Part shown: positions 11,114-20,091 of the stretch, in pieces
How positions within the stretch are numbered: the first letter of the stretch is position 1
How the letters are laid out: every line of letters begins with the position of its first letter
Origin: Mariprofundus sp.
Lineage (GTDB): Bacteria; Pseudomonadota; Zetaproteobacteria; Mariprofundales; Mariprofundaceae
Assembly (NCBI GenBank): GCA_021772835.1
Contig: JAJFLE010000047.1
Location: 1-57,378, forward strand
DNA: 57,378 nucleotides
Direction: 5' to 3'
The notes under the pieces: generated by a model
Seen by the model: the letters and a program-made list of their open reading frames with translations, nothing else
Told to the model about the DNA's origin: nothing
The model's database searches: none
Position numbers and translations under genes: made by a program

Positions 11114-12205
11114 TCAGTCATGCCCCATTCGAATGGCAAAATCTTCCGGGAATACAGCATTCACAACAGCCTCTTCATAATTGATCAGATCATTTTCCAC
11201 CAGCGTCTGAAGATGTTGATCAAAGCTCTGTGAGCCATACAGGTTATAGCCTTCTTCCATAGCTCGGGGGATTTCATTCCAATGCTTCTGATCGAGAATG
11301 AAATGTTTGATAACCGAATTCTTGATCATGATTTCCAGTACAACAATACGCCCTTTACCGTTTTTCAGTGGCAGCAACTTCTGCACAATAATGGCGCGCA
11401 GATTTTCAGCCAATCTCTCACGAATGCCAGCCTGTTCATCTTTGCCGAATGCAGCCATGACCCGTTGCATGGTGCCGATGGCCGTGGTGGCATGAACGGT
11501 GGCCATAACCAGATGGCCTGTTTCACTGGCCTCAATAGCCAGCTGAATCTCTGCACGGCCGCGAGCTTCTCCTGCGACAATGATATTGGGGGTTTCACGC
11601 ATGGCATCGATAAGGCCCTGTTTGTAGCTTTCTACATCCATGCCGATTTCACGCTGGCTGACTGTGCCTTTGTGCTCTGTGCTGTAGCGAAATTCAACAG
11701 GATCTTCCAGCGTCACGGCGTGCACAGGGCGTTGACGAATAATGTGATTGAGCATGGAAGCCAGTGATGTGCTTTTGCCGGAGCCTGCGGCTCCAGCCAT
11801 CAGAATGATGCCATTGCGATATCGAATGATATCGTTGAATACGTCAGGCAGGCGCAACGCATTAAATTCCGGTATCTGCTGTGGAATCAGTCTGGCTACG
11901 ATGCCGAAGTTATTGTTGGTGCGCATAATGTGAATGCGGAAATGCGAAATGTTGGCCAGCGAATAGTGAAAGTCGAAGCTGTTCAGCACCTCAATATTCG
12001 GTTTATGGGGCAGCTCGCGCAACAGGTGTCCAATCATATCCACAGCCTGAATCGGGGAAATTTCGGGGATGCGCTCTGGAGATACCGTTACAATGTCGCC
12101 GTTGATGCGCATGCGCACGCGATCATGCGTGCGTATAATCAGATCCGAAGCGCTGTTTTTATTGGCAACAAGCAGTAATTCGTCGATCAGATGCCTGTTT
12201 GCCAT
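11114..12205 (-). CDS. PilT/PilU-family ATPase, divergent third paralogue
   Basis: This 363-residue protein belongs to the type IV pilus retraction ATPase family of secretion hexamers. Walker A is GAAGSGKST, the Asp-box Glu region is TLEDPVEFRY, the Walker B region is NIIVAGEARGRAEI and the His box is TGHLVMATVHATTA. It departs from its two neighbours: the usual GE(L/I)RD of Walker B reads GEARG, so the Asp is lost, and the AIRNLIRE hallmark of true PilT is absent. Its ATG shares one base with the stop of the upstream pilU-like gene (TGATG), so translation is probably coupled. It may be a regulator or a retraction partner rather than the main motor. Confidence 0.85.
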   Translation of the reverse strand: MANRHLIDELLLVANKNSASDLIIRTHDRVRMRINGDIVTVSPERIPEISPIQAVDMIGHLLRELPHKPNIEVLNSFDFHYSLANISHFRIHIMRTNNNFGIVARLIPQQIPEFNALRLPDVFNDIIRYRNGIILMAGAAGSGKSTSLASMLNHIIRQRPVHAVTLEDPVEFRYSTEHKGTVSQREIGMDVESYKQGLIDAMRETPNIIVAGEARGRAEIQLAIEASETGHLVMATVHATTAIGTMQRVMAAFGKDEQAGIRERLAENLRAIIVQKLLPLKNGKGRIVVLEIMIKNSVIKHFILDQKHWNEIPRAMEEGYNLYGSQSFDQHLQTLVENDLINYEEAVVNAVFPEDFAIRMGHD

Positions 12206-13353
12206 CAGATGTTCAGCTCCCTGGAGCCCATGCCGGAAAGCTGGTCCAGATCGTGCGCATCACCGCCATGACCTTTCAAATTCACCATTTTGATCTGCAG
12301 GCGCAGGTTATTTACTGAATCAGCATGGCGCAGTGCTTCATCCTCGGTGATAGAACCTGCCATCCACAATTCAAGCAGACTCTGGTCGAAGGTCTGCATG
12401 CCGTAGTTTTTGCCCGCAGCCATGGTTTCTTTAATTTCAGCAATGGCCCATTTGCCAATCAGATCAGTAATACGCGGCGTGTTGATAAGGATCTCAATGG
12501 CAGGCAGGCGTTTACCTTCCGGTGATTTGACCAGCCGCTGATACAGATTAGCTTTCATATTCAACGCCAGGTTCAGGCTTACCTGAGGGTGAAGCTCTTC
12601 CGGAAAAAAGTTGATGATGCGCTCTAGCGCCTGATTGGCGTTGTTGGCATGCAGGGTGGCCATGCAGAGGTGACCGGTTTCGGCAAAGGTAAGCGCATGC
12701 TCCATCGTTTCCCGATCACGGATTTCACCAATGAGGATAACATCGGGAGCCTGCCTGAGCGTATTCTTCAAGGCCGTTTGATATTGCAGGGTGTCAGTAC
12801 CGAGCTCACGTTGCGTGATAACAGACTTTTTATGTTCGTGTATGAATTCTATCGGGTCTTCAATGGTGATGATGTGACCAGCCTGATGACTGTTTCGGTG
12901 GTCGATCATGGCAGCAAGTGAGGTGGATTTACCACAGCCGGTAGCACCGACCATCAAAACCAGACCTCGAGCCGACATGGAGATATCCTTAAAAATATCG
13001 GGCAGCCTCAGGCTATCAATGCTTGGCACACCAGTTTTGACTTTGCGAATGACCATGCCGACGTGACCGCGCTGGCGGAATATGTTGACGCGATAGCGAC
13101 CGATATCCGCATACGACAGTGCCAGATTCATTTCGTATTCGGCAGCAAAAGCAGCGCGTTGCCGTTCATTCATGCATGAATTGGCCAGCCTTTCACAATG
13201 GGAGGCAGAGAGCGGAGTTTGCTTGGTCGAATGAACAACACTGTTGATGCGATAGGAGGGTGGCATGCCAGCAGTAATATACAGATCCGAGGCTTTATTT
13301 TTATCCATCACCATTAACAGCTGTTTGATGCTTAGATGTGGCACTTCACTCAT
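12205..13353 (-). CDS. PilU-like type IV pilus retraction ATPase
   Basis: PilU works with PilT in pilus depolymerisation. The start at 13353 (MSEVPHLSIKQLLMVMD) has AGGAG upstream; a longer frame to 13560 overlaps pilT and is not family-like. The 382-residue protein has Walker A GATGCGKST, the Asp box TIEDPIEFIH, Walker B VILIGEIRDRETM and the His box TGHLCMATLHANNA. In place of PilT's AIRNLIRE it reads RITDLIGKWAIAEI. A C-terminal extension after KYGMQTFDQ-like residues (KNYGMQTFDQSLLELWMAG) is typical of PilU. It lies 37 bases downstream of pilT and overlaps the next paralogue by one base, so the three form an operon. I judge pilU likely but not certain. Confidence 0.86.
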   Translation of the reverse strand: MSEVPHLSIKQLLMVMDKNKASDLYITAGMPPSYRINSVVHSTKQTPLSASHCERLANSCMNERQRAAFAAEYEMNLALSYADIGRYRVNIFRQRGHVGMVIRKVKTGVPSIDSLRLPDIFKDISMSARGLVLMVGATGCGKSTSLAAMIDHRNSHQAGHIITIEDPIEFIHEHKKSVITQRELGTDTLQYQTALKNTLRQAPDVILIGEIRDRETMEHALTFAETGHLCMATLHANNANQALERIINFFPEELHPQVSLNLALNMKANLYQRLVKSPEGKRLPAIEILINTPRITDLIGKWAIAEIKETMAAGKNYGMQTFDQSLLELWMAGSITEDEALRHADSVNNLRLQIKMVNLKGHGGDAHDLDQLSGMGSRELNI

Positions 13354-13390
13354 ACCTTGATCTCCTGAAATTGAAACCCGTGGTGAAAAA

Positions 13391-14443
13391 TTAAATTGCT
13401 CCGCCGCCAAATAACTTCTTGTTGTTGGCCTTTTCCAACGCTGCCTGCTGGGTGATTTTGCGCTGGCCGACCATTTTCTGAAGATCGGAATCCAAAGTCT
13501 GCATACCATCGCGTTGTGAGGTCTGCATGACAGAAACCATTTGGGCAATTTTGTTTTCACGAATCAGGTTACGTATGGCAGGTGTGCCGATCATGATCTC
13601 ATGCGCTGCTACACGCCCCATGCCATCAGCGGTTTTAATCAGCGTCTGTGATATCACTGCGCGAATGGATTCGGAGAGCATGGAGCGCACCATCTCTTTT
13701 TCACCTGCTGGAAACACATCGATGATACGGTCGATGGTTTTAGGTGCAGATGAGGTGTGCAGGGTGCCAAACACCATGTGGCCTGTTTCAGCAGCAGTCA
13801 GGGCGAGTCTGATGGTTTCCAGATCACGCAACTCGCCCACGAGAATGACATCCGGATCTTCACGCAGGGAACTGCGCAAGGCATTGGCGAAAGAGTGGGT
13901 GTGCGGCCCGAGTTCGCGTTGGGTAATAAGGCTTGCTTTGGATTTGTGCACAAACTCGATGGGGTCTTCGATAGTCAGGATATGGCCTTTTTCGATCTCA
14001 TTGCGGTGATTTACCATGGCGGCAAGCGTGGTGGATTTACCCGAACCTGTAGGGCCAGTAACTAAGCATATGCCACGCGGAGTCATGGAAATATCCTTGA
14101 AAATTTCAGGGCACTTGAGTTGTTCCAGCGTTAGTACCTCATTCGGGATCACGCGGAATACGGCTGCCATGCCACGACGCTGTTCGAACACGTTAACACG
14201 GAAGCGGGCAATGTCGCCAAGAGAGAAGGAGAAGTCGAGTTCCATGTGCTCTTCGAAGGCTTTGCGCTGCGTATCGCTCATGATGTCATACACCATGGAT
14301 TGCACTTCACGGCGGTCGATATCGGGCATTTTAATGCGTGTCATGTCGCCATTGATACGGATCATGGGTGGCTCACCGGATGAAAGATGCAGATCCGATG
14401 CGTTATTTTTTACGGTAAATGCCAGTAATTCTGATACTTCCAT
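13391..14443 (-). CDS. pilT: Twitching motility ATPase PilT
   Basis: PilT is the cytoplasmic hexameric motor that retracts type IV pili. The start at 14443 (MEVSELLAFTVKNNASDLHL) follows GGGAGG with a six-base spacer; the longer frame to 14605 is rejected. The 350-residue length is the family norm. Motifs: SDLHLSSGEPPMIRINGDM at the N-terminus, Walker A GPTGSGKST, Asp box TIEDPIEFVH, Walker B VILVGELRDLETI, His box TGHMVFGTLHTSSA and the PilT hallmark AIRNLIRENKIAQM. This identifies it as the genuine PilT of the three paralogues. It is the first gene of the leftward cluster and faces the long non-coding region with the 30-bp repeat. Confidence 0.95.
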   Translation of the reverse strand: MEVSELLAFTVKNNASDLHLSSGEPPMIRINGDMTRIKMPDIDRREVQSMVYDIMSDTQRKAFEEHMELDFSFSLGDIARFRVNVFEQRRGMAAVFRVIPNEVLTLEQLKCPEIFKDISMTPRGICLVTGPTGSGKSTTLAAMVNHRNEIEKGHILTIEDPIEFVHKSKASLITQRELGPHTHSFANALRSSLREDPDVILVGELRDLETIRLALTAAETGHMVFGTLHTSSAPKTIDRIIDVFPAGEKEMVRSMLSESIRAVISQTLIKTADGMGRVAAHEIMIGTPAIRNLIRENKIAQMVSVMQTSQRDGMQTLDSDLQKMVGQRKITQQAALEKANNKKLFGGGAI

Positions 14444-14806
14444 GTAGCGCCTCCCAGGTGTCCCTCCGACTTTCGGAGTGTATAGCAGAGCATAAGAGTG
14501 AGGGTAAGTTGCCGCAAGTCCACCTCCTATGACGCTTATGCAAGGTGTACGCAAATTCGTTGCCATTATGATTGTTGGGTCTGGCCTCAACCGGGAATGT
14601 GCCAAAATGGCTGTTGCTAAAAACGCTTAGGACTATTTGCTTTGCTGGCTTATATGGTTTGATTTGGGGCTGCCCAGCTGGGTTTGGAAAAGAGGATGCT
14701 GGTTGTAGGGCAAGATGGAAACGATAAATTGTTTCTCACTACCGAGATGATCTAATGAAACTGAAAAGGCGATTGTTGGGGTATAGAAGCGATGAATCAC
14801 TTCTTC

Positions 14807-14880
14807 CTATCGCGCCATATAATGATTATTAATCATCGGGTTTGTTTGGACTATCGCGCCATATAATGATTATTAATCAT
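14807..14880. repeat. Perfect 30-bp tandem direct repeat with AT-rich dyad
   Basis: Two identical 30-base units, 14807-14836 and 14851-14880, are separated by 14 bases. Each unit begins ctatcgcgcca and ends tataatgattattaatcat. The end contains an imperfect dyad, atgatt-att-aatcat, resembling an operator half-site pair. The second copy ends 12 bases from the CCA end of tRNA-Leu and lies on its downstream side, with pilT about 360 bases further on. It could be a repeated regulator site, a remnant of an integration event next to a tRNA, or a transcription-stop region. The sequence alone does not decide. Confidence 0.75.
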
Positions 14881-14892
14881 TGTATGGCTTGC

Positions 14893-14979
14893 TGGTACCT
14901 GAGGCCGGAGTCGAACCGGCACGCCTGTGAAGGCACGGGATTTTGAATCCCGGGTGTCTACCAATTCCACCACTCAGGC
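14893..14979 (-). tRNA. tRNA-Leu (anticodon CAA)
   Basis: The 87-base minus-strand sequence folds as a class II tRNA. The acceptor stem is GCCTGAG paired with CTCAGGT (the first pair is G-U), followed by discriminator A and an encoded CCA. The D-arm region reads TGGTGGAATTGGTAGAC and the anticodon loop is TTCAAAA, reading UUG codons. There is a long variable arm, and the T arm has GTTCGA (ggttcgactcc). The long variable arm and CAA anticodon make Leu the clear assignment. Confidence 0.96.
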
Positions 14980-15324
14980 ATTGCATCGTGAACTATTCGT
15001 AAGACGGCGCGAAGCATTGTCATCAGCTGCTGAACTGTCAAGAAATTAGACAGGTGTTTTTATATCACACATCTGGGACGTTCTAATAACGCTGATAAGT
15101 ATCTACCAATCCCTTAACAGCATGATCATGTGTCATACACCTCCTACGCGTTGGTGCTGTTGCAGAAGTTGATGGTCGTACAAAAATACTGTCGACCGGT
15201 AATCGAATACATCAGACCTTTTTGACGATGGTTGCTTGATAGTATTGTGCTATGGTTGCCGATGAAATGCTATTATGAGTGCAAAAGGCCGAGTCTTGTT
15301 TCATAAACCCGGGGGGGTAAGCGA

Positions 15325-17472
15325 ATGACAGATCAGGATCAGGATCAGGATCAGCCCAGCTCGGGCAATGATTTGCGTATCCTTTATGTTGAGGATGATG
15401 CGGGCCTTGCTGGTCTGCTGTGCCTTCAGATACAGCAGCGAAGTGGATATACCATTGATATAGCTGCAGATGGTGAACAGGGATTTCAGGCTCTTCAGGA
15501 GCAGAGCTACGATCTGGCCATCGTGGATTACAATCTCCCTGTTCTTAATGGCTTGCAACTGATAAGAATGCTTAAAAATAATGGCGTCCAAACACCGGTG
15601 ATCATGTTGACGGGTGAAGGTGATGAAGAGCTTGCATCTGAAGCGATGAGAGCAGGCGCTGTGGATTATCTGGTGAAAGATAGTCGCGGCGCACATGTTG
15701 ATAAGCTATGTGATGCCATACAGCGGGTTAGACTGGAACAAAAAGCGAAACTAAAAAAACAGAAGAACCAGTTTAACAAGACACGACTGGCTGAAACAGT
15801 TTTTGATGTGATTAAAGAGGGCATCCTGGTAACAGATGCAGATAAAATTATTGAAACGGTAAACCCTGCTTTTACTGTTATTACAGGTTACACGAACGAT
15901 GACGCCATGGGCCAAGCTATAGGCTTTATGAAATCAGACCGGCGTGATGAACAACTTTACAAACGTATGTGGGAATCACTTGAAGAGAACGACTGTTGGG
16001 AAGGTGAGGTTTGGAACAGGAGAAAATCAGGTGAGATATATCTGGCCTGGCTGGTGATCAATGCGATTCGTGATGCCAGTGGAGCTATTCATCGCTATGT
16101 GGGTGCTTTTTCCGATATCACTAAACGCAAAAAAGATGAAGAAAAAATATGGCATCAGGCCAACTTCGACCCGCTCACCGACCTGCCCAACCGGGCCCTG
16201 TTGGTTGATCGTGCATCCGAAGCCATGCGCCTGGCGAAACGCGAGAATACGTCACTGGCGTTGCTGTTTATTGATCTGGATCGTTTCAAACATATTAATG
16301 ACTGTTACGGCCATGCGGCAGGTGATGAGTTCCTGATCGAAGTGGGTAAGCGAATTGCCGCATCGCTCAGGCAGAGTGATACAGTAATCAGGCTTTCCGG
16401 CGATGAGTTTATTGCCCTGATGCCGCTGATCCACCATGTCGAAGATGCCAGTCGGGTGGCTGAGAAGATCATTGCCGCCATCTCCCAGGCCTATGAATTC
16501 AACGGGCGTAAAGCCTATGTCTCGGCATCTGCCGGTATCGCGGTGTATCCGGGTGACGGTGACAGTGTCGAGCAGTTGCTGGCTCACGCAGATATGGCCA
16601 TGTACAAGGCCAAGGCTAAAGGTCGTAACCAGTACGTTTTCTTTGATCATGAAATGAATGAAGAGGCTGCAAGAAAGGCCATCATCGAGCAGGAGTTGCT
16701 GCAGGCAATCACTGAAAATCAACTTGTTATGCATTTTCAGCCGGTGATTGATTTGCGCCGCAACAGGATCACCCATGCCGAAGCATTGATTCGCTGGAAT
16801 CATCCGGAAAAGGGACTGATCATGCCGGATGATTTTATTCCCATCGCCGAGGAATCCGGGCTGATTATCCCGCTGGGCGGGTGGGTGATCGATGCGGTTT
16901 ACGACCAGCTGGCAGAGTGGTCTGATAAGCTGGATGAGCCGCTGCAGATCTGCCTGAATGTTTCACCCATCCAGATTGTGCATACGAATCTGGAGCAGCA
17001 GTTACAAACAGCTATAGATCGTTCTAAGCCTCCCCGTGGCAGTGTTATTATTGAAATCACTGAAAATGTCATGATCGAAGGGCCGGAGCGCATCAAACAG
17101 AAATTAGATGCTATGAAAGAACTGGGCATGAGCTTTCTAATTGATGACTTTGGCACGGGCTTCTCCTCAATGCGCTTTCTTAAAAAGCTACCGTTTGACG
17201 GACTTAAAATTGATCGTGGTTTTGTCTCTCACGTAGATACTGACAGTGACAAGGCTGTTCTTGTCAAAGCTATGATTGATATGGCACACAACCTGAATTT
17301 GAAAGTGATTGCTGAAGGCGTGGAGCGAGAAGGTGAGCTGGAATTCCTGCGTGTCCATGAATGCGATTATGTACAGGGCTATCTTTTTGGCCGACCAGTG
17401 CCGGCTGATGAGTTTCTTCAGCTTGTCCGCAATCAATCTGTAAATAATATTTCCTGGACGAATATACACTAG
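15325..17472 (+). CDS. Response regulator with PAS, GGDEF and EAL domains (c-di-GMP turnover)
   Basis: This 715-residue cytoplasmic protein has four domains in order. A receiver domain (residues about 17-135) has phospho-acceptor D68 in LAIVDYNLPVLNG. A PAS domain (about 155-265) follows. The GGDEF domain (about 270-435) has its signature as RLSGDEF (358-362), an SGDEF variant that is often still active. The EAL domain (about 450-700) has AEAL at 485-488 and DDFGTGFSS, the residues needed for c-di-GMP hydrolysis. No transmembrane segment is seen. It could make, degrade or switch c-di-GMP under phosphorylation control, and may act on the type IV pili encoded next door, though no partner kinase is adjacent. 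Four copies of gatcag encode a DQ repeat at the N-terminus. Confidence 0.92.
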   Translation: MTDQDQDQDQPSSGNDLRILYVEDDAGLAGLLCLQIQQRSGYTIDIAADGEQGFQALQEQSYDLAIVDYNLPVLNGLQLIRMLKNNGVQTPVIMLTGEGDEELASEAMRAGAVDYLVKDSRGAHVDKLCDAIQRVRLEQKAKLKKQKNQFNKTRLAETVFDVIKEGILVTDADKIIETVNPAFTVITGYTNDDAMGQAIGFMKSDRRDEQLYKRMWESLEENDCWEGEVWNRRKSGEIYLAWLVINAIRDASGAIHRYVGAFSDITKRKKDEEKIWHQANFDPLTDLPNRALLVDRASEAMRLAKRENTSLALLFIDLDRFKHINDCYGHAAGDEFLIEVGKRIAASLRQSDTVIRLSGDEFIALMPLIHHVEDASRVAEKIIAAISQAYEFNGRKAYVSASAGIAVYPGDGDSVEQLLAHADMAMYKAKAKGRNQYVFFDHEMNEEAARKAIIEQELLQAITENQLVMHFQPVIDLRRNRITHAEALIRWNHPEKGLIMPDDFIPIAEESGLIIPLGGWVIDAVYDQLAEWSDKLDEPLQICLNVSPIQIVHTNLEQQLQTAIDRSKPPRGSVIIEITENVMIEGPERIKQKLDAMKELGMSFLIDDFGTGFSSMRFLKKLPFDGLKIDRGFVSHVDTDSDKAVLVKAMIDMAHNLNLKVIAEGVEREGELEFLRVHECDYVQGYLFGRPVPADEFLQLVRNQSVNNISWTNIH

Positions 17473-17552
17473 ATTTTGACCTGCTTGGCTTGCAATCCGA
17501 ATTCAAGCGGCAAGGATAGTGCGGATATTATCCGGGAAGGGGTGGTTATTCG

Positions 17553-18776
17553 GTGAAAGGCAACGATTTTGATGTAGTCATTGTAGGTGGTGGTGCTGTT
17601 GGCATTACGCTGGCGTTGGAACTTGATCGCCTTGAGTATCGAGTCGCAGTGATTGAGCGCTTTGAAGCTTCATTTTCCTCTTCTAATCCTGAACGTGTGG
17701 TTGCCCTGAACTACGGTTCTCGCGGCCATTTGGAGCGGCTCGGAATCTGGCCGGGCGTGGCTGCACAGGGAACCGGTGATATCCGCCATATTGTGGTGAG
17801 CGAACCGGGCAACAGAGGACGGGTCGATCTGGATGCAGCTGATGGACTTGGCTTCGCTCCGGATATGCAGGAACTCGGTTATGTGGTGGAGATGGGCAAG
17901 TTGCTGGAGCCTATGTATGCGCTGCTTGAAGTTTCTTCGGTACAACTGTTTTCCGGTGCCATGCTACAACAGTTCAACATCTCGGATGACGGGGTAGACA
18001 TCGACCTGCAATCAGCCGGTCAAAACATTCACTTGAAAGCATCCCTGTTGGTCGGAGCAGACGGTACACATAGCCAGATCAGGCAGATGGCCGGGATAGG
18101 TTTATATGGCTGGGATTACAACCGCTTCGCGCTGGTCGCATCCGTATCTTGCGAAAATGGCCACAATGATACGGCGCATGAGTGTTTTCGGAAATCAGGC
18201 CCGCTGGCATTTTTGCCCTTAGCGGATGGTCGTTATTCCATAGTCTGGGCGGCAGCTCCTGCAGAAGCAACACAGCTCTTATCCATGTCTGATGAGGTAT
18301 TTATATCTGCGCTGCAACGAGCAGCCGGGGAGACAACCATAAGCCGGATCGGATCAATTACCGGTACGTGCAAACGTGCCAGTTATCCGCTTGAATTGTC
18401 TGTGGCCAAACAGTTTTCCAAACCGCGTATTGCTCTGGTTGGCAATGCCGCACACACGATTCACCCGGTGGCTGGGCAAGGCATGAATCTCGGTTTCCGT
18501 GATGTAGTATCACTGGTTGAAATGCTTGATGGCGAACTGGCTCATCGAGATCCGGGGCAATCGATCATCATGCAGGGTTATGCGGAAAAACGCAGATTGG
18601 ATGTGATGGCAGTCGCGGGCTTTACTGAGTCCATGTCACATATCTTTGGCAGCGAAGTGCCCGGTGCTAAATGGCTGCGTGCTTTGGGATTAGGCAAACT
18701 GCCGGTTGCGCCAAGTCTTTCAGGGCTGTTGCTGAAACAGGCATCAGGTGTTGCTCAGTTGGGAGGTTCGCAATGA
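17553..18776 (+). CDS. UbiH/UbiF/COQ6-family FAD-dependent hydroxylase (first copy)
   Basis: The family adds hydroxyl groups to the ubiquinone ring during its synthesis at the inner membrane. The 407-residue protein has the FAD-binding Rossmann motif VVIVGGGAVGITLALELD at the N-terminus, the DG motif LVGADGTHSQIRQMAG at about residue 170 and the second FAD motif GNAAHTIHPVAGQGMNLGFRD at about 297. The start is GTG at 17553 with a G-rich site upstream. The next gene on the strand is a paralogue, so these are probably the hydroxylases for two different ring positions. Which position (UbiI, UbiH or UbiF-like) cannot be set from motifs alone. Confidence 0.87.
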   Translation: MKGNDFDVVIVGGGAVGITLALELDRLEYRVAVIERFEASFSSSNPERVVALNYGSRGHLERLGIWPGVAAQGTGDIRHIVVSEPGNRGRVDLDAADGLGFAPDMQELGYVVEMGKLLEPMYALLEVSSVQLFSGAMLQQFNISDDGVDIDLQSAGQNIHLKASLLVGADGTHSQIRQMAGIGLYGWDYNRFALVASVSCENGHNDTAHECFRKSGPLAFLPLADGRYSIVWAAAPAEATQLLSMSDEVFISALQRAAGETTISRIGSITGTCKRASYPLELSVAKQFSKPRIALVGNAAHTIHPVAGQGMNLGFRDVVSLVEMLDGELAHRDPGQSIIMQGYAEKRRLDVMAVAGFTESMSHIFGSEVPGAKWLRALGLGKLPVAPSLSGLLLKQASGVAQLGGSQ

Positions 18777-18882
18777 CATTTTTTCAAGAGCAAGTAGCTG
18801 TACTCCGGTTACGCGATAGGGGTTTCTTAAAAATTGCACGCGCATCAGCGAGCCCATCGGGTGACGCACATGGAGGTGCGCA

Positions 18883-20091
18883 ATGAGCTTACATTACGAT
18901 CATGCTGATGTGATTATTGTTGGTGGCGGCATGGTAGGGCTTACGCTTGCCTGTGCGCTGAAAGATACAGGCCTGCAGATTGTCATTATAGAGCGCGGTG
19001 AGGCGCCGGTGCGCAAATCACTGGATCGAGATTGCCGTGTTTCCGCTATTGTCATGGGTAATGTGAAATTACTGCAGGGTTTAGGTGTATGGAAATATCT
19101 TGAGCAGGACGCCTGCCCCATGCGCAGCATGCGCATCTGGGATAATCAGGAACAGGGTGGTATCCGCTTTGATGCCTGCGAGATTGGTGAAGATGCTCTG
19201 GGTTATCTGATTGAAAACTCATGCACCCAGCGTGCGATGCACAAGACATTGCTGGAAAGTGATACAGTTGAGTTCTGTTCGCCAGCCGAGATTAGCGAAG
19301 TCATCTGGCTGGATGATAAAGTCGAAGTGAAACTGGCCGATGGGCGTCTGCTTTCCACGCCTTTGATTGTCGGTGCCGATGGCGGCCGCTCATGGATTCG
19401 CGAGCAGGCAGGGATAGGCGTCTGGCAACGCGACTACAAACAGAAGGCTATTGTCGCAACTGTACGCCCTGAGCGTGGTCACAACGGTGTTGCTTTCCAG
19501 CGTTTTCTACCGACAGGTCCTCTGGCCATGCTACCGATGAGCGATGGTCTCTGCTCCATAGTCTGGAGTGCTGAGAATAGTGAAGCCGAGCGACTGATGG
19601 CCATGGATGCCAAAACCTTTCTTGAAGCGCTGAATGTTACTTTCGGCCCGGTTCTGGGTCGAATATCCGAAGCCGGAGATCGCTCAGCATTTCCATTGAT
19701 AGGCCGGTTGGCCAAACACTTTGTGCGCGAACGTGTGGCATTGATTGGCGATGCGGCGCATTGCATCCATCCGCTGGCCGGACTCGGTGTGAATCTGGGC
19801 CTGCGCGATGCCATGGTGCTGGCGCAGGAGATTGTTGATGCCAGACGCTATGAGGAGGACTGGGGAGAACCATCAGTGCTTGATCGTTATATGAAGCAGC
19901 GTCTGCCCGATGTGTTATCCATTATGGGTTCGATGGAAGGCATGCATCAGATATTCACCAGCTCTATTCCTGGCCTGAAAGAGGTTCGCGGGCTTGGTAT
20001 GCGACTGATGGGTAATAGCGGAGCAATCAAACAACTGTTGATGCGCAACTCTACCGGTGTATCGCTGCCCGTTCCAAAGCAGATCAGTTAA
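18883..20091 (+). CDS. UbiH/UbiF/COQ6-family FAD-dependent hydroxylase (second copy)
   Basis: This 402-residue flavoprotein is paralogous to the preceding gene, with which it shares the same order of motifs: VIIVGGGMVGLTLACAL (FAD), IVGADGGRSWIREQAGI (DG motif) and IGDAAHCIHPLAGLGVNLGLRD (second FAD motif). The overall divergence is large, indicating an old duplication rather than a recent one. The gap between the two genes is 106 bases with no terminator that I can see, so they are probably co-transcribed. A role in ubiquinone ring hydroxylation is inferred from the family; other aromatic hydroxylations cannot be excluded. Confidence 0.87.
   Translation: MSLHYDHADVIIVGGGMVGLTLACALKDTGLQIVIIERGEAPVRKSLDRDCRVSAIVMGNVKLLQGLGVWKYLEQDACPMRSMRIWDNQEQGGIRFDACEIGEDALGYLIENSCTQRAMHKTLLESDTVEFCSPAEISEVIWLDDKVEVKLADGRLLSTPLIVGADGGRSWIREQAGIGVWQRDYKQKAIVATVRPERGHNGVAFQRFLPTGPLAMLPMSDGLCSIVWSAENSEAERLMAMDAKTFLEALNVTFGPVLGRISEAGDRSAFPLIGRLAKHFVRERVALIGDAAHCIHPLAGLGVNLGLRDAMVLAQEIVDARRYEEDWGEPSVLDRYMKQRLPDVLSIMGSMEGMHQIFTSSIPGLKEVRGLGMRLMGNSGAIKQLLMRNSTGVSLPVPKQIS

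Larger units (their letters stand above)
14444..15324. other. 881-base non-coding region between pilT and the GGDEF-EAL gene
   Basis: I find no convincing protein gene here. The stretch holds the presumed pilT promoter side (14460-14600), the tandem 30-bp direct repeat (14807-14880) and tRNA-Leu (14893-14979). The rest (14980-15324) is unassigned spacer that should contain promoters for the tRNA (minus) and for the signalling gene (plus). A seven-G run at about 15309-15315 sits in the ribosome-binding region of the downstream gene. Confidence 0.7.

Noticed and set aside
13527..14447. Plus-strand frames opposite pilT
   Set aside because: They are mirror frames of the well-supported pilT gene and have no matching family motifs.
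14807..14880. Possible CRISPR array (two 30-bp repeats)
   Set aside because: Only two units, a 14-base spacer (too short), no cas genes nearby, and an AT-rich near-palindrome unlike typical repeats. Reported instead as a tandem direct repeat.
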